64,000 nucleotides of DNA, from contig JAWDGP010007237.1 in assembly GCA_033675545.1 (NCBI GenBank), forward strand, positions 145,433 through 209,432, in the 5' to 3' direction. The notes under the pieces are model-generated. The model was not told the origin of the DNA. It worked only from the letters and a program-made list of their open reading frames with translations, and searched no databases. A program made the translations under genes and the position numbers. Positions 27,301-39,400 of the stretch are shown one piece after another; within the stretch, counting starts at the first letter, position 1; each line of letters starts with the position of its first letter. The stretch is from Elysia crispata. Lineage: Eukaryota; Mollusca; Gastropoda; Plakobranchidae.

Positions 27301-28001
27301 CACTAACACCTGGTCAAGGTCTTGATCATACTTAATGTTTAGCCTCATTAGGGGCCTCATTAATCATCGTGAAGCAAAGTGTTTTACTTATAAAGTAAAA
27401 GCTTATTTCCAAATTGACATTTACATTGCGTATTTATATCTCCATTTAAAGAACTGAAAATTTAAAGGGAGAAAAAAGAACAAAACAAAAAAAATTCAAG
27501 ATAAGTGGACTGCAGTGTAGTTTAAACAGAAAGCCTTCCTGGTCAATAATTCTTTTTCATATAATTTTTTTTTCTTTATGTGAATACTAGCTTTGAAAAG
27601 GCAAGTTCATTGGATTATTTCTTGAACCGTTAGAAAAGGCTAGCATAGGATTTAGGTTCTTGCCCAAATTATTTGTGGTCAACCTCTTAGCAAGTTATCT
27701 GCCAGCAAGCCCATTAATTGAACCCTCTTTCTCTGCCACAACAGCTAGTATTACTTGTGGCTCAAGTGCAAGCTATAGCGAACAACTCTCTCAGGCAGAC
27801 ACATAGACCAGCGATCTCACTCACGCCAGCTGTGGCTTCTCTATGTTTGTTTGCTCTCAGCACAAGTATTATTTCATCTTGTTGTGATAGATGTTGTCAA
27901 TGTTAAAGAATTTACTGATAATGACCATAATGAAGATGTGCAATGGTGTATATTTTTCTCTCCCCTCCCCTTTCCCCCAACTCACCTTGTAGGTAATTGT
28001 A

Positions 28002-28011
28002 AATAAATAAA
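28002..28011 (+). terminator. Candidate poly(A) signal of SOS
   Basis: Two overlapping AATAAA hexamers (28002-28007 and 28006-28011). A GU-rich stretch (GCATGTGTGTGC) begins near 28,071, a plausible though distant downstream element. It lies just before the convergent DMAC2L gene ends. No cDNA evidence is available here. Confidence 0.4.
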
Positions 28012-28030
28012 ATCCCTCAAGACCTTTTGA

Positions 28031-29652
28031 AATATTTCCTTTTTCTTTTCAACAGTCTGCAAGAATTGATGCATGTGTGTGCAAATGAGAGTCAGGAGAG
28101 TATGTGTTTATGAGTGTTCATTACTTGTTCTTGTTACCTTACTTGACACATTTCTTGGGGATTATTGATGAGGCTATAGACAATAGAATGAACATATGTG
28201 CACATCAAAGCAAGAATATATCAGGAGCATTGAAGAATGCAGACATTCACTGATTGTCCATGCAGTGTATCTGATACATATGGCAAGAGAAAATGAGAAA
28301 TCAACCTTTCAACAATAAACAAGACGGAAGCTGACAGAGCAAGAGATTGAAACAGAAAGACGGTTGTGGGTCAGACAGCCTAGCAGTAGAAGCATTGCAG
28401 GACAGTGGACGGAGATAGGCTTCAAGATACATAAAAAAAAATATAAAAAAGCTATGGTCAGGTGAGTTTTGAGCAGAGATAGGTTATGTGAGACAGAAAC
28501 GGTTGAAAACAAAAGGTATGCTGAAGATTGGAATCTGCTCCGAATGTTAAAGATTAGCACTCTGTTATCTGCAACAACTAATGTGTCTTTTCAAGAATAA
28601 AAAAAATGGAAAAATTATTTCATTATTCGTTTGATTAATACTCTGCTGGTGAGTCATTTTGCGTAAGGAATTTTGAGTGGAACTCATTATCCAATCATCA
28701 CCCACATTTATTTCCGGGGTGTATGAAACAAGCAATAAATGACAAGTATGACATTTTCTTTGCAGCAAGACCCAGGACAATGTTAGCAAAGGGGAAAAAA
28801 AACATCATGATTTATTATGCAGGTGGGATATTGGGAGTAATTTTATTGTCATAGCTTTTTTTCACAAATAAATTTCCATACTTGCAATTTTTTTAATAAG
28901 AATTTTATGGAGTTAGCAAAAAGAAAAATCTATTCTAATAAAAGCTAAGACAGATCTCTGTTGACAGAGAAATACTATGAATACTAAGAATGGTTGCATG
29001 ATATCTCATAGTCACAAAATTTTTAGGAAAGAAATTTCAAAATGTCCTTTTTTACATGGTCAAATAAAGAGCAAAGAGTTTAACTTTTAATCTTATTAGA
29101 ATTGAAAAACGTGATGGACAAATAATTGCATGTTCACAGCCCCTATGTCAAGGAGTATTCAACTGCAAGTCAAGATCAAGTTGATGAGGTAAACATTCTA
29201 AATATATTGCAAAATGTCTTTTGGCTTATAATGAGATATTAAAAAAATTCTCTTCCCCCGGCGACATTCCCTCAATTTCTACCTACCCCTGCCCCTTTGT
29301 GTCAGAAAAATTCCTAAAACCTATTAGTGTGGAACAAAAACATTTACAAAAAGTATCAGGATGAGAAATGTTTGTAAATATTAAAGGCTGATTGAATCCT
29401 CTACAGAAATTTGTGATACATTGTAGAATAAAAAATGTTCATTACCCAAGAACGAATGAGTAATCTAATAAAAACATTTCCTCATTGAACATTTTTAGAA
29501 AAATTGTACTTGTCTTAGTCTGTTATACAACCAGGCATGAATTAAGAGGAAGAGCAATGTGATATTATTGCAACTTCAGCGGGCAACAAGGGCATCACAG
29601 AGAAACATAAATGAAGGCATCTTATAAACCACAGGCTATTCATTGCTTTTCT
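28031..29652. other. Convergent intergenic region SOS / DMAC2L
   Basis: No exon, RNA gene or transposon was recognised. It should contain the 3' UTR of DMAC2L (minus strand). TTTATT words on the + strand near 28,706 and 28,810 could be its AATAAA signals, but nothing singles one out. Confidence 0.4.
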
Positions 29653-30573
29653 TCAGTGTTCATCTTTAATGATATTCAGGCCTGGCATTTTTTGACCCAA
29701 TTTTGCGACTGCTGCATCCATATCTCTTACTTCAATAAGATCGTACAGAACCAGTGTCTTGAGTTTCCTGAAAGAATAGGAAAAGAAAATAATACAAGAG
29801 GGTAAAATTAGTGACAGTCAAATTTTTATTTTAAAATTGCTATGCACCATTTTCATCATCCTCAACCTTTTACTGAACAAGTGAACAAGAAAAAGAGAGA
29901 TAAAAGACATATAAAATTGATCAAGAGGTATTATGTTATTGAGAGGAGTCGTTGTGTGGGTAGAACAAGGTTCACAAAAAGAAAATAAAAACAAAACAAA
30001 GAATGGGTGGAAAACAATTCTTTTGGATGATTTCTTTTATCAGACTACATTATATTATAATTGATAGAGCATGGATGTTTCATGTATATAAGAAAGACAA
30101 CATTTACCACTTCAGCTCCAAATTTTACATCTGATGAACGTAGTTTAGTCTGCTTCTAGCCTAAAACCTGACAACATGGCCTTAGGAAAAGTAGTTTCCT
30201 AGTTTTATTTGTATTTTGTCAGCTTCCATCAAATAAGTGTAAAAAGCTTGCAACTTTTCTTTTTATTCAATAATTAAAATTCAACAAAAATCTAAAAAAA
30301 AACGTTACCGTGACTTATGCTTACTTGAGTAAAACCAAATGTTCCAGCCCCTTCTCTGTCACCATTGGGCATTGACTGATCTCAAGAGTTGTGAGAGTGT
30401 TAGCAACATAAGGCAAGTGACTAAGGCCATCATCTCCCATGGTTTTAACTCCATGTAGTTTGATCTTCTTCAAATGGTGTAGATCCTCTGCAGAAGAAAA
30501 ATAAATGTTTGTGTGATTGGTTTTAACATTAAAAAGTTAAGCAATGAGAAGGAGAAAGAAAGATCTAAAGAGA

Positions 30574-30665
<92 letters not shown>

Positions 30666-33600
30666 AAAAGAAGAGCAATGATCGGGAAAGAAAAAAAGTA
30701 AAAGAAAAGAGGAAGGAAAGGAAGTTAGAGAGTGAGTTAGCTTGAAGTTAACAGAAAAAGAAAGAGAGGCTGATAGAGGCATTAAAAAATTGAAAAAAAT
30801 TGAGGATGGGAAGAAAAAAAAAAGAGAAAGGGAGAATATTTAGAGTGAAGAGATGAAGAAAGAAATGATGAAGGCAAAAGAACTAGTGAGAGAAAAGGGT
30901 GTGCACAATACAAAAGAATCGAAAAATACTTGCAATGGAAAGAAGATAGAAAGTCAGGCCGACTGACAGAAGCAGAGAGAGAGAGAGAGAGAGGAGAGTG
31001 AAATAAAGAAGCAGGATAAAAGATATTTAAAACATAGAAGTGATGACGGAAGAGAGCAGGAGTGAGGCATGAAGAGTTTGTGAACAGACAGATCATTAGT
31101 CAAGTAAGCCCAAAAAAGTATGAAAGAAGAAATAACATAGAATTGATGAAATTGACTCATTTTGTACATTCCTAATAAGTTTTTAGATCCTTTTAAAAGC
31201 ATATTAGAAAGCTGTGAATTCAGCATTAAGTACATAAAAGTGCATTGCCTTGCAGGAATTCCTAGTTACGCATTTATTCAAACCTACATGATAATGAATG
31301 TCTTAAAAAGAATAGATTTGGATTTTACAAAATTGGTTAACTATTCTTATTAGACATGACGTAAAAACTAATGATATTTGTCAGACATTAAAACTCATGT
31401 TCCACCTAAAAGAAATATTTCCTTGCTGTATGGACCCACAAAAGGCTAGCAAAATAAAAATTCATTAAAGAACTACAAATATTCAAAGCCAACTGCACCC
31501 ATTTAGTTTCAGAAGAAAACACCCAGAGAAATTGCATATACTGAAAATATTGACTTTATAGAACTTAACTAAATTGCCTCTTAAAGTTAACCTGGCTCTG
31601 CAGTATTTCGCGGCCGCAAAATTTGACCTTTCCTGCACAAAATGGCGAAATTTGGGATTTTCGTTTTTTTTTTTTCTACAGCAAGCATCTAGATAAGTGG
31701 TTCACAACCTGGTTTGATCGATCTCCGTGGGTCGATCTCAGGGGTTCAGCAGATCCAGTAATATGTCTTGAATGTGAAAAAAAAATATATTTTATTTTTC
31801 ACTAAAGAGGGGCTCGGTGAATCCGCATATAAAACTGGTGGAGTTCTGTTCCTACAAGATTAAGAACCACTGATATAGATCTACATCTATTTCTTAATTA
31901 GTTCCTGTCTTAATCTACATATTATCAAGAAATTACGACCACACCATGGAATAATTCCTAGTTAATAAATCTGGAAGGAATGTCTCCATCCTACAACGGC
32001 ATTCAGAGTTCAAGAGCTGGACCCATGTTAGTGTAAACAAACTGTTTTGCACGTCTTATAATTTGGTCCTAGACCATGGTTGAAAATCTTCTGTGAAGTC
32101 GCACACAAAGTCCATTCAACATAAGAGTTCCATGAAAACGCTTGCAGAGGATGAATGTGATCTTCATTCAAACATAAAACAAAGTAGGCCCACTTTGGTT
32201 TTTCATTAAGTTGCATCTGAACTTCCCTGGTAATAATTCCAACATATTATTTCTCAATTAGAGCGTGTATACATGTGTACTGTATCTTTCTTGGTATCAA
32301 TCAAATGTGTTATGGTAACTGTTTTTCTCAGTTCAAATAAACATTTTTTTTTCTTTTTGTGTGACCGTCAATATGGATGTAGCCTATCATATAAAAATGT
32401 ATAAAAATGATTGATTTTACTAATCAATTACAATTTCCCTAAATATACACAACTAAATAAGATTTTAAATTATCAATATTTCTTGCTTACCCCAAATATT
32501 TGCCTGTCAATTTGAACAAGCCAACTCCTTGAGAGATAGTAATATACAATTGTAGTTGTACATTTTTTTTGGCAAAATTTTCTGTTTCAAATGGCAAAAT
32601 TCCACAGGGACAGGTTAAGAATGACAAAAGAGATGATCAGATAAAAGATAAAATAGAAAACAGCCAATGAAGATCAATCCCTGATTGGCCCAAATTTGAA
32701 CTTAAGATCTCTATCTCTTTTATCTAAGCTCTGACAATTGAGCTATCTGGCACAGAGAGAAAAAGAGAAATGAAAATTGTGTGGGATAATTATATGAACG
32801 AACTATTTATATTTCATAAATAGAAAGATCTAAAAAATATTTTAGGGGGGTAAATGAGGTTATAAAGTTATCCCTGTGCTCTAAAAGGGTGAGATTTATA
32901 AAAGAACACAAGTAAATATAATATCCTCTTTTTACATAAAGTTGGAAAAATTGGAAGCAATAAAACAATGAACTAAATACTTTAGATTATGCTTTCCCAA
33001 CGAAATTCGGACTTGGATAAGTCTATTCAATACTAGCAATAGCCATTATGGCTGAGAAGGGTGCAATAATTTTTTTACATTTATGCCTGATATGCCCAGT
33101 CTAAAATTTTCTGCATATGTCTGGCAACTTCCCAATTAGTGATGTTAAAAAATATTGGCACTAAGAATTTAAAACACATTTTCCTAAGCCTCTCAGTGTA
33201 TGAAAATATCAAAATTATCAAAGCAGATATTATATTCCTATGCCTTTTATTTTAAGCAATAATAAATATAAGAATTTATCTGATGTCAACTACCTTTTTT
33301 TATTCAACTTTTGGAGAAAAGGCAAAAAAAAGGTTAAGAAATCAGGCAGAACAGATATATGTGCAGAAATTAAGAAAGATAAAAGATTAGGAAAATTACT
33401 TAGGTGTTCAAAGCCTAGTCCAATGACATCTGTTCCACTTAAATCTATCTCTTCAAGTTTGTAGTTTTCAAACTGGGTAGTGGGTAGCATGTTATAGTCA
33501 TCTAAACGGTTTGATGTCGTTGTCCATTTTATGGCACCCCCATTTCTCAAAACCCACTCAGCAGCAGCTCTATCTGGGCCAGCCAAGCGAACTCGCTCTT

Positions 33601-34430
33601 CATCAACTCTGAGTGAAAAAAAAGCCATATAATTATAATATTTGTATAAAATACATTTTCTAAATTTGCATACATGATTGAATTGTCATACTTATTACAA
33701 CATGTTTCAATTTTGTCTTGGAAGAAGCCCAATAAGAAGAGTAGGTTTGTTTTATAAATCCAAATCTATTTATCAATTAAAAAAAAAAAAATGCTCATTA
33801 CATGCAGGTAGGAATAAACATGGCTGTTAGGAACTCCATAAGACAACACACCTCTAGGCGTGGCATAGTTTGTGGGAATTCATAGACTAATAATTACAGT
33901 TAAGAAAGATCTTTAAAAAGATCCTGAAAGAACAGAACTAGCTGTTTTCTCATATCCAATGGCTGTAGAATCAAACAGATTGAAAGTATTCAATTTAAAG
34001 TGCCTTTCGGATCGAAAATAAGCGCTTGTATTTCTCTAAAACGCCAAACTCCTGAAAAGCTTGGCCTACTGGAATTACTAGAATGAAGACCTTGGTAAAT
34101 ATTTTTACTTCAATCTTTTGTTTGTGTATCAACTTAAATCTGCTTATTTTGATTTGCTCTACTTTTTAGTCTCTTTAAGATTTGACTTCTATATTAACTT
34201 ACTTACCTATTAAAAGCAACATCCACACCCCAGAAGCACCGTTTCTCATGATGAGGCAGTTTATGTGGTGTTGCAAAGAAATTCTTGGATACTGCGATTG
34301 TGAAATAACTCCTGAGACAATGATGAATTTCTTTCTGAATATTCCATGTAACCCTAGACTGAGACTGTGGTATTTTGACAGAAAAGAAAACTTTCCTGAT
34401 ACAGTTTTGAAGTTGAATTCTTGAAATCAT
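29653..34430 (-). CDS. DMAC2L: DMAC2L: ATP synthase subunit s / coupling factor B, mitochondrial
   Basis: A mitochondrial leucine-rich-repeat-like protein that associates with ATP synthase and affects its proton conduction (known for the family). Coding exons in transcript order: 34430-34207, 33608-33400, 30487-30325, 29767-29653 (TGA at 29655-29653). The phases join cleanly to 711 nt and 236 residues; the human protein is about 200-215. The N-terminus MISRIQLQNCIRKVFFSVKI is basic and lacks acidic residues, fitting a mitochondrial presequence. Diagnostic blocks are FWGVDVAFNR, then GPDRAAAEW, then DYNMLPT, then the repeat stretch ITDxG-like VTEKGLEHL. The start is the first ATG of the exon. 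A CAG acceptor just upstream of it (about 34,446) suggests an untranslated 5' exon. A (CT)43 tract on the transcript strand lies 88 nt before exon 3. The gene is head-to-head with its paralogue DMAC2 and convergent with SOS. Confidence 0.93.
30576..30661. repeat. (GA)43 microsatellite
   Basis: An uninterrupted GA run, flanked on the right by purine-rich sequence to about 31,000, with another short GA run near 30,976-30,993. It lies in DMAC2L intron 2. On the transcribed (minus) strand it reads (CU)n and sits 88 nt upstream of the exon 3 acceptor. Arg/Glu and Ser/Leu open frames here come from the repeat. Confidence 0.95.
31695..31872. mobile_element. Non-autonomous hAT element (MITE), 178 bp
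   Basis: The ends read AAGTGGTTCACAACC and, as reverse complement of the right end, CAGTGGTTCTTAATC. Both are close to the CAGTGGTTCTCAACC terminal inverted repeat known from Charlie-type hAT elements. The flanks ATCTAGAT (31687-31694) and ATATAGAT (31873-31880) form an 8-bp target-site duplication with one mismatch, and the left copy fits the NTCTAGAN preference of that group. There is no transposase. The inside has GGGGTTCAGC and GGCTCGGTGAATCC, as in other hAT-derived repeats. It lies in DMAC2L intron 2. Confidence 0.82.
32688..32751 (-). repeat. tRNA-related sequence, probable SINE head or tRNA fossil
   Basis: On the minus strand, TAGCTCAATTGT (32745-32734) resembles a pol III A box and AGTTCAAATTT (from about 32703) resembles a B box. 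They are spaced as in a tRNA. The acceptor stem and T stem do not pair convincingly, so this is not called a functional tRNA. A tRNA-derived SINE or a decayed tRNA is more likely. It lies in DMAC2L intron 2. Confidence 0.4.
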
Positions 34431-36451
34431 ATTTTAGCTGTCTACAAAAATGCACAAAGTTAGGTCAAAAAGTAAACAAAAGCACATTTCATAAATGGAT
34501 TTTACATGAAATTAAAATTTTCTGTCTTCTTTCAACTGCAACTGCACATTAACAATCTATTGCACCATTGCATTAATTCAAGATCTTGATAACATTTTCT
34601 ACCAGTTTCCCTTATTACACTTCAAAAACAGATTTTTTCTTCAAAGGAATTTGCAAAGCTGAACTATAATCCTTCACAATGATTATGCATGGTACTATTA
34701 CTACTACTACTATATAAGAGTAAGGATTTTGTGCCAACATTCCTTGGTTGGGAGTATGCATATTTTCTATCTCAAGTTATATAATATATGCCAGTAGTGG
34801 CTGTTGATTCTCCCTCCCTCCTTCTTTCTATCTGTGCACCCATAGACTACAAAAAAAAATAAGACAACCTTATGGCTTCTAAAGAAAGTCTTCCTTTTGG
34901 TTTATACAAGGAAATACAAACAACACTCCAAGGCTTTCTATCACAGCAAATTCTTGATCTGGATCTTAAAATAATGGAGACTGATAGGCTGGTAATAACC
35001 ATACAATGAATGATCCAGCATTTTTCTAATATCGTCTTTGCTGCATTTCAAGAAACATTGAAGTCTGGGAAAAGTTATCCTGATTAAAGTCAACCTCTAC
35101 TGGTAACCCCGTTTTTCCACCTCTTTATTTCATGTAACTTTATTCCAAATTAAATGAACAACTCCAGCAGTGTTTCCACTTGAATTCAACTGTAAATAAG
35201 TCAGTCTACAGGTTGGTGATTTTGAAATAAGAGAGTGCCTAATGCCTTGTAAAAACCATACATGTGAAATTAGTCTGGTCAAAGGCGTATTGCCTTGCAT
35301 GCAACACTGTATTTACAGTGTGATTGAATAACATTCATAACAATACACTTCTGAACCATCCTGTACCTCTCGTGTTGGTATTTATTGCTGAGCAAGACAG
35401 CACTTGCAGACTTGAGAGGAAAACAAACACACACACTGGCCTGCCCCTTTTCCTTGACTTGCACACAGGACTGACCATGATCTCTCAATTTAGATCTATC
35501 AATGTATCATTTAATATGGCACCAGCGAGGCGCAATCACCTTTCCTCTTCCATCCATCAGCTCCAATGCTTTGCTGCAATTCACATATACTACCCTAGCC
35601 TCACAACCGCCTGTCATCAATTATTTTATATTGTCAAATATTCCTCGTTTCACGCACAAAGCAAGCATAGTGGTTCATTGATTCAGTCTAAAATCTAGAC
35701 TATCATCCAAACAATAAACATCCCGCAATACTGATACTAGGTTTGACACCATTTTATCTAGATAGATCTATACTCATCATCGTTTCTGAGAAAAAGTACT
35801 ATGTTTTGGGTTGGCAGATGACAGATGTAGACTTAAAATTTTTGCATTTTGAAAGAAAGATACGCCGCACAAGAGCACCCTTTAAAAAATCATATTTTTT
35901 TTTAAACAAGAGGCCTGATTGAAGGAACTTATGAATGCACCCCAATTTGCAATTTGGATAATGTCAACCTCGCTTAAAGTCAAATATTCTCTCTGGTCCA
36001 AAATTCGCTATGGTCAAATTTATACAACTTTGTTATAAAAATTGAGCAAATAAGGTATCAGTTGAAGGCTTTAAGTTCAACCACGAAGAGAAGTACATTG
36101 AGTCCACAGACAGTTAGGATCTTTAAAAGGTTCTAACCCCTGCTGCGTTACAAAAAGCGAAACCGAAACCAAACATTTTACCGAACTAAAATTAGCTTTT
36201 GTTATCACTTTATTAGCTTTCAGCAGTCTTCGTTTGAGTAAGCATAATTTGCCCTCGCCCTTGGTGGACAAATCGGTGTAAATTAGTGTGCAAGTTCGAA
36301 AGGCAAGAGCTTCAAGTTCAAGGCATAGATCCATATCTGCAAAGATTTAAGCCTAAATTTAGATTTTATCTAACTTGGGAGTTTGATTAGACATTATCTG
36401 GATCTTTTTGTGCCACTTCAGTGTGGCTGATTTTGGCATCACAAATTAATA
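34431..36451. other. Head-to-head region between DMAC2L and DMAC2
   Basis: About 2 kb between the two divergent start codons. It should hold the DMAC2L 5' UTR exon(s) and promoters for both genes, but no TATA box, CpG cluster or named site can be singled out. It contains an exact palindrome at about 35,302-35,319 (ACACTGTA/TACAGTGT) and a GC-richer patch at 35,300-35,700 without recognisable coding similarity. Confidence 0.35.
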
Positions 36452-39400
36452 ATGGCAAACAATGCCCGAGTATTACTGAAGGTAAGGATAGATCTATTTT
36501 TTTTAAAAATTCTTATCCTATACTTGATCTTTGTGCTTTATCACAAAGTATTAGATCTAGATTTAGTATCAAGAAAATCCTGCTTTAATTTAAGACGGAT
36601 CAGTATTATCTTCATTACACATACATTCATTTACATTTCTCACAAAAGTTAAATTTTGTCATCAACTCGCTTTAGAAGGCTTTGCATTTAATAAAAGTAG
36701 ATCTAATACAACTTGTATAAATTTGTAGATCTAGATGAAAATCTTTTTCAAGTGTGGCAAAAAAACTAAACAAACCATGTTCTTAATTTATTCGATTCTT
36801 GTTTGTAGTTTTTGTTAGCGAATTAAATTTTCACTAATTGCTGTTCTTTCTCCAGGCCTCGTCCAGTGCATAGCTCCTCAAAATTTGTAGCTATAGAAAA
36901 TTGAAATAATTTTCCTCTTCAAACTGAACTTGGCTTTTTCTTTGAATGTTGTATCTGTTATGGTCTAATTGGAGACCTTTTGCAGAACCTTGAACATCAG
37001 TTCTTTCCCTTGCGACAACCATTTCAACTGGCCCATATCCGGCTGGGATGTCCTTAATTTCCATAACCAACACAAAAATTGGCTTCGATATATTTTTTAT
37101 TAAATGGCGTTTGAGATGAAACTTTTATTTAAATCTTATCTTGAAAACACGCCAACTTCAAGCAAACAAGTGCGAGTGACCTTTCACCTTCAGCTCAGGA
37201 GACACTTCTAATTGCAAAAATCGTGTGTTTGATCTTTCTCTCTGTTTTCTTTCCAATTCTTCCTTCCTCCGCCTCCACTTTTCTCTGATATCAGTTTTTA
37301 AACTATGTGTAGGGTCAGACTAGTCGTCGATGTATTTTATTTTTAATTGCTTATGAAACAAATCTTTACTCAGTGTGAGCCTTGACTCAATAGCAACTTA
37401 TGAATTTGACTGCATCTTTATTTTTTTGTTAAGAGGCATACTTAAATTCTAATAGTTCTAAAACCTTAATTAACTCACTGCCTCTACGCAATAACCTTGA
37501 AGACTGCAGCTTGTTACAAAAATTTAAAGGTGTGCCTTCGTAGAAACAGTATGTTAGGATAATTACTGCATTTTCTTTTCATGGTCGCTAGCTTATGACT
37601 TCATTTATACCTAGATCTAGTCGGTGTTACCGACTTTATGAGATTAACCAGTGTTCAGGGCTTATCTTGAACTATCAGCAATGCTAACCATTTAGGCTGT
37701 TGCAACCCAGCCACAACCTCAGCCACAACCTATTGAACAGTTGCACAGTGCATTTGATCCCATCCTTAATTGAAGCGCATTTGGTTAAACCAAATGACTT
37801 TTCTGGTCCCTTTTGGAATATAGATATGATTGACAGTTTAAAACGCAGATAATAAATCTAGAATTACTAGAATATCTGTGGAAATTCACAATGTCATTAA
37901 TTATAAAATAAGTAAGGCAATTTTAGGAATAACATTTCTAGCAAATTTATTTGTTTCAGAATTCTAATTCAAATATTATTTTTATTAACTTTATAAATTT
38001 TCAATAAAATAGCTTTTAAGCACCAGAATTTTCAACAAGCATAGTTTTGCTTTTGTAAGCTTGGAGTTTAACTTACCCCTTGTTATTTGCAAATATCTTT
38101 ACTTGATCACCTTTGGACTTTTTTATAATTCCTTAATTCTTTTTCTCTTCCGTGTAGGATATAAATATCTTTATGAACAGCCAATGCAAATGCTTCCCTT
38201 TTCACTGGTGATGCAATTTTTGCTCAAAGTCTATTTCAAAAAATTTTTTTTTCATTCCACTTTCAGAAACACAATTTTTTAACATCAGGTCATTCCTGGG
38301 TTAGAAGCCTTGGATATTTTTCTAAATCCAGAAGAGAGGAAACTGACACAGTAGATAAATGGGGTCCAGAGCAGGAGAAAAATTCACTGATGCATGGAAA
38401 AGATACAGAGTACAAACTGTTCAAAGATGAACCGATTCCTGATCACTTCATGGGGTATGATTTGCCTGACCCAGTGAGAAACACTGAGAGGGAGTACTTT
38501 CAGACTCATCAAAATCCTAATTGGGAAGGTCATAAAAAAGGTGTTTTCGACAGTCGCTTTTACTCAAAGAAATATGGTATCTCCAAGGAAGTCTATGCAT
38601 GGCTGCATTGGGACCTCAACTTCAATGATAATGATGCAATAGATCTTTGGCGAAGCAATCTACATTATAGAATGCTTAAAGAAGACCAGAGGTAAGTTTT
38701 TAATTAATGTGGAGCAGCAGGAACTTCCTAATACAGGCTATTCAGATGTTTCACTTGTAATACTTTCTCTATGGTGCTTACAGTAAAATGGGAATATGCT
38801 TACAGTTACACTGAACAAAAAGTATGCTTTGAGTATCATAGTCAAATAATAAATGTTCTTTTCAAGCATATTGTTCTCAAGGCCGTTTAAGACATAGCCT
38901 GTCCATGATCATATTTCATGCTGATAAATATAGTGGGAATCAGCTTAGGTCTAGGCCTAGATACTGACCTGTTTCAAGATAAATGAAAGGACTTTTGGTC
39001 CAATGTGATAGTAGGTTAGGCCTTTAAGACATGGATGAGGAGAAAAAAAACAAGTTTGTTAACTCACTGATTGATTTCCCCGTGCGTTACATGGGATTGT
39101 TGATTTTCTTGTGGAGTTGATCCCGTGCAGCACACGGGATGGCTTTTAATAATTTTTCTCTCGCCCTCTTTTGTTTCTACCTCTTAAGTGAATACCCTGT
39201 AGGTAAGTACAGCATCTTAGTTTCAAATTTGTGTAGACAGGAGTGGAAAAGAGGCAGTACTTTTTTTTTATGAATTTTTTTTTCCTGAGGTCACTTCTGT
39301 AAGGCACAGCCACATTTTATCTAGATCTAGCAAACTTTCACATGCAGGCAAATTAGGTAATGGATTAATTTTTTTGGGAGGGTCAGTTATGCAAAAATTA

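Larger units (their letters stand above)
21141..28030 (+). other. SOS 3' untranslated region and downstream sequence
   Basis: After the TAG at 21138-21140 there is no recognisable coding exon for about 8.5 kb. The stretch is AT-rich with many ATTTA and AATAAA words, as in a long regulated 3' UTR. It includes a 38-bp tandem duplication (23,828) and a composite GA/GGGA/GGCA microsatellite (24,321). How far the transcript really goes cannot be read from sequence. Several AATAAA words occur earlier (for example about 23,438 and 25,412); the best-formed site is at 28,002. Confidence 0.5.

Noticed and set aside
30513..31096. Arg/Glu-repeat and Ser/Leu-rich open frames on both strands
   Set aside because: Products of the GA microsatellite and the purine-rich flank, inside a DMAC2L intron.
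32688..32751. Functional tRNA gene
   Set aside because: A-box-like and B-box-like words are present, but the stems do not pair, so it is listed only as tRNA-related.
36891..37073. Minus-strand open frame of 60 codons beginning MLVMEIKDIPAGYGPVE
   Set aside because: Composition looks protein-like, but there is no recognised family, no continuation upstream and no splice partners. It overlaps the DMAC2 intron. Left uncalled.
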